Source of the DNA: Affinibrenneria salicis
GTDB taxonomy: Bacteria > Pseudomonadota > Gammaproteobacteria > Enterobacterales > Enterobacteriaceae
DNA: 64,000 bases
Reading direction: 5' to 3'
Assembly: GCF_008710095.1 (NCBI RefSeq)
Contig: NZ_VYKJ01000005.1
Coordinates: forward strand, 290,732 to 354,731
Position 1 is the first letter of the stretch, and each line of letters starts with the position of its first letter. The translations under genes and the position numbers were made by a program. The notes beneath the pieces were generated by a model that saw only the letters and a program-made list of their open reading frames with translations, searched no databases and was not told where the DNA came from. This document shows, piece after piece, positions 61,915 through 64,000 of this stretch.

Positions 61915-62052
61915 CAACACGAAAACAGGTCTGGCGCACAACCTGAAATAAAAATGGATACACATTTATTCATACTGGCGCCGCACACACAGCTAAAAAC
62001 AGAAACAAAAAAATACAGACCTCAAAAAACATGGCACTCCCCTAATGAAAGA

Positions 62053-62234
62053 TATCCTCAGTCATTCGAGTTGCAGCAAGGCGGCAAGCAAGGGTCAAAT
62101 TCGTCGGCAACGAACTTGACCAGCCAACGGCTGGCCTTCGGTAAGAAACAGGATGTCTCTCATTAATCCCAATGCGCTTACTCAGATAAGCGAACGCAGC
62201 CAGCGCACCTGCAACCTGAAGGATCACGGGTATA
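62053..62234. repeat. Palindromic intergenic repeat, copy C
   Basis: The left end TATCCTCAGTCATTCGAGTT and the right end, which reads in reverse complement TATACCCGTGATCCTTCAGG, form imperfect terminal inverted repeats of about 24 bp. The core GGGTCAAATTCGTCGGCAAC is shared with copy B. It lies only about 140 bp from copy B. Confidence 0.75.
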
Positions 62235-62640
62235 GACAGAATTAAACCAGCTTCATATCCAGATTCTGTCCATGTTTCATCAAGAAATTATCAAGACGCA
62301 ACATCCATTACTGACAGCCAGCGTCACCTCATGGAACGCCGATAATTGAGCGGCCATAACGCATTTCAGCGGCTTTATCTCATCAGGAACGCCGCCGCGT
62401 TTGCAGGATAAACCTATCCTCATTCCGGTTCGGCAATTTTGACTTTAAGGCGGCGAATTCCCAACTCTTGCCCGGTATAGACGGGAATAAACGAGGCTCA
62501 CGGCAGAACGCGACATCGACCTTCTCCCGACAACGTTTTTCCAGTTATTACGGGCACGCTTTCGGTCAGTAATGCAACAGATCTACGCTTTAATTCCGCG
62601 GCATATGGATTACGGAATGTCTTTCTCACCGATTTTGTTT
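62235..62640. other. Gene-free stretch between repeat copy C and the long hairpin
   Basis: No gene can be supported in these 406 bases. A 47-codon minus-strand frame (62280-62423) with an ATG and a weak upstream GGAATGAGG is open but matches no protein I recognise. Decayed coding sequence is possible. Confidence 0.35.
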
Positions 62641-62707
62641 TGCCTACGCCATAGTTCACCCTGTTAACGATTTTACTCGCTTAACGGCGTGAACTATGGC
62701 GCAGGTA
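62641..62707. repeat. Long hairpin-forming inverted repeat
   Basis: TGCCTACGCCATAGTTCA (62641-62658) and TGAACTATGGCGCAGGTA (62690-62707) pair at 16 of 18 positions. The inner sequences (CTGTTAACGA and TCGCTTAACGG) continue the stem imperfectly, leaving a loop of about 7 nt. It lies 46 nt beyond the stop of the putative immunity gene. It may be a transcript-end structure or another miniature element; it is unrelated to copies B and C. Confidence 0.7.
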
Positions 62708-62753
62708 GGTATCATCGGCCCGCAACATGACGACAGCGCGATTACAGGGTGCC

Positions 62754-63020
62754 TTAGCGTTTGCTTTTTCCACACAGTAGAAATATTACGATTGCAACCA
62801 AAAGCGGAACGCCAAACAAAACCCATAACCCGGCTGGGTCATACTCTCCGTCAGCCATCGCGACACCGGTAACATTCAGCAGATCATCAACCCGATAGGA
62901 GAGTTTCTCAAGCAACCGCCAAATCGGAGTTACAAAAAAAACCACCGCCAGACAGGCAAGATAGAGACCAATGAAAAAGAGCACCCGGCTCAAGCGGCTA
63001 CTTGATGCGGCAGTTTTCAT
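62754..63020 (-). CDS. Small membrane protein, probable immunity partner of the Tlde1-like effector
   Basis: An 88-residue protein with two hydrophobic segments (RVLFFIGLYLACLAVVFFV near residues 13-31 and LWVLFGVPLLVAIVIFLL near 65-82), a short loop with charged residues between them, and a Lys/Arg tail. It starts 23 nt inside the 3' end of the effector gene, so translation is coupled. Immunity proteins to periplasmic peptidoglycan-targeting effectors are typically membrane-anchored or periplasmic; the role is inferred from position and topology. I recognise no named family. Confidence 0.65.
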   Translation of the reverse strand: MKTAASSSRLSRVLFFIGLYLACLAVVFFVTPIWRLLEKLSYRVDDLLNVTGVAMADGEYDPAGLWVLFGVPLLVAIVIFLLCGKSKR

Positions 63021-63519
63021 AGTCTGTCCTCCCGCTCACAACAACCTGTCCATATGCCATAATGCCTGACTTCAATTTCACCTTTTGGGTTGTCAAAAGA
63101 GCGCGGCGCAACACTTCAAACTGGGGCACGGTAGAAAACGTGATACATCCCCATGATTCTCCGCTGCCATCCGGGCGTAATGGGTGGATTCTAAACCCCC
63201 CTCTATCAACACCATTTACAAACACATGATCACTCATCGTCTGGCTGTCGTAGAGGCCAAACCATGTACTGTGATCTGTCCCATTTCTCCAATCCTTGAT
63301 GGCGCTTAACACCCGATTAGCAAAACTACCTGTCGGGCGGTCGACAATCCAATAGTTGCCGGGAGGCAATGCTGCTTTATCCTTGAACGCACATTCAGAA
63401 ATATTTGTTGTGGATTTTTCCCCAGAGAACACATCAAAAGTTCCTACGCCATAACACAGCAATTTTACTGTTTTTCCGTCTGTGCTTACCGTGTTGTAGT
63501 CCATTTCACACTGAATCAT
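62998..63519 (-). CDS. Tlde1-like (DUF2778) L,D-transpeptidase-fold effector
   Basis: A 173-residue protein whose central part matches the Tlde1/DUF2778 family: LPPGNYWIVDRPTGS (51-65), DWRNGTDHSTWFGLYD (77-91), RGGFRIHPLRPDG with His112, and SWGCITF with catalytic Cys125. These are the His and Cys of the L,D-transpeptidase active site. Salmonella Tlde1 is a type VI secretion effector that cuts and modifies peptidoglycan tetrapeptides. There is no signal peptide, as expected for T6SS cargo. ATG at 63519 is preferred over GTG at 63525. No T6SS structural gene lies in the window, and the overlapping downstream gene encodes the likely immunity protein. Confidence 0.82.
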   Translation of the reverse strand: MIQCEMDYNTVSTDGKTVKLLCYGVGTFDVFSGEKSTTNISECAFKDKAALPPGNYWIVDRPTGSFANRVLSAIKDWRNGTDHSTWFGLYDSQTMSDHVFVNGVDRGGFRIHPLRPDGSGESWGCITFSTVPQFEVLRRALLTTQKVKLKSGIMAYGQVVVSGRTDYENCRIK

Positions 63520-63525
63520 ATTCAC

Positions 63526-63853
63526 AACTTCATAATTACATAGTTAATTTTTCCTTATGATATCACCATTTTATCGCTCTCAAATCGAGAATTTTTGCGG
63601 CCTTACCGCCTCAGGCGACCTGAATTTGCGCATCAGGGGCAAATAAGACGCAATGATAGATATTCCATTGTTCAGTGTGATTGAAGGGTATCACCCCATT
63701 TTTAACGGAGGTCATGCAGAGTTATGCAGTACGTAACGCATGCTGTTTGGGGGTATAACTGAACACGTGCGGCAAATTGATGCTGTTTTTGACGTTTGCA
63801 TCCCAGGATTGTCCCATTCATTAATGGGTAATATGAACAATACCTGAATCACA
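63526..63853. other. Gene-free stretch between the effector and the transposase fragment
   Basis: No supported gene in these 328 bases. One 34-codon minus-strand frame (63611-63715) is open from ATG to TGA, which is too short to trust. The outer end of the insertion element is expected in the right half, but I could not fix its terminal repeat. Confidence 0.35.
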
Positions 63854-64000
63854 TCACATTGATAGTATTAACCAGGTGTTTAGTCCCGGCATTTGATGGA
63901 GCGGATCCATTTTGAAATGCTCTGGCTTGGATGTCCACTGTTTACAGATGAATTCGTAAGGTGTCAGGCCCCTGAGCGTCTTAAGCCTTCGCCCGAAGTT
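63854..64000 (-). mobile_element. IS481-family transposase, C-terminal fragment at window edge
   Basis: Reading the minus strand from the last base gives 48 residues beginning NFGRRLKTLRGLTPYEFICK and continuing through FKMDPLHQMPGLNT, the usual C-terminal end of IS481-type DDE transposases. The catalytic core lies outside the window, so intactness cannot be judged. Family members I recall end at GLNT; here the frame runs six codons further to TGA at 63854-63856, perhaps by loss of the normal stop. Confidence 0.75.

Noticed and set aside
62280..62423. 47-codon minus-strand frame beginning with ATG
   Set aside because: Too short, no family recognised, and only a weak ribosome site; kept as a remark under the gene-free stretch.
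63611..63715. 34-codon minus-strand frame between the effector and the transposase fragment
   Set aside because: It could be real or a remnant, but length and lack of similarity do not support a call.

Overview
The window is chromosomal DNA from a gamma-proteobacterium of the order Enterobacterales. Gene order and protein sequences closely follow the Escherichia coli block cyoDE-yajR-yajQ-panE-yajL-thiI-xseB-ispA-dxs-pgpA-thiL-nusB-ribH-ribD-nrdR-yajI-secFD-yajC-tgt-queA-acpH. The GC-rich coding sequence, a D-allose operon, an ast operon and a family of about 200-bp palindromic intergenic repeats suggest a Pectobacteriaceae/Yersiniaceae-type relative rather than E. coli itself. The genus cannot be fixed from the sequence.

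Layout. 1-2683: end of the cytochrome bo3 operon (cyoD, cyoE) and the MFS transporter yajR. 3052-9642: an islet inserted between yajR and yajQ, holding an amino-acid ABC transporter (binding protein plus a fused permease-ATPase) and a PutA that lacks the N-terminal DNA-binding domain. 9744-28681: housekeeping backbone for tRNA modification, isoprenoid, thiamine, riboflavin and phospholipid synthesis, and protein secretion. 28722-30917: hisP, hisM and hisQ without a hisJ. 31124-37283: a complete arginine succinyltransferase operon (astCADBE). Its upstream region shows a sigma-54 promoter, an ArgR-type box pair and an NtrC-type site pair in the expected order. 38121-39053: a PAS-GGDEF diguanylate cyclase.

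39251-47371 is the most unusual part. It is a tightly overlapping eight-gene operon: a FabH/OleA-type condensing enzyme, an OleD/3beta-HSD-type reductase, a metallo-beta-lactamase-fold hydrolase, an adenylate-forming enzyme of the F390-synthetase/phenylacetate-CoA ligase type, a PAP2 phosphatase, a sterol-desaturase-family di-iron enzyme and two tandem paralogous fatty acid desaturases. It has the content of a dedicated pathway for a modified, unsaturated long-chain lipid or hydrocarbon. I do not recognise it as a described system.

After a DUF6880-like gene come rpiB/alsI and the divergent alsR-alsB-alsA-alsC-alsE-alsK genes for D-allose uptake and catabolism. Next are a small cupin, a divergent AraC regulator/oxidoreductase pair, cdh (CDP-diacylglycerol hydrolase) and cptA (phosphoethanolamine transferase). 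The right end (61650-64000) looks like accessory DNA. It has two palindromic repeat copies, a long hairpin, a Tlde1-like L,D-transpeptidase-fold effector with an overlapping small membrane protein that is probably its immunity partner, and the C-terminal part of an IS481-type transposase running off the window.

No rRNA, tRNA or CRISPR array was seen. Start sites were moved from the longest reading frame where homologue length, translational overlap or a Shine-Dalgarno site argued for it; this is noted per gene.
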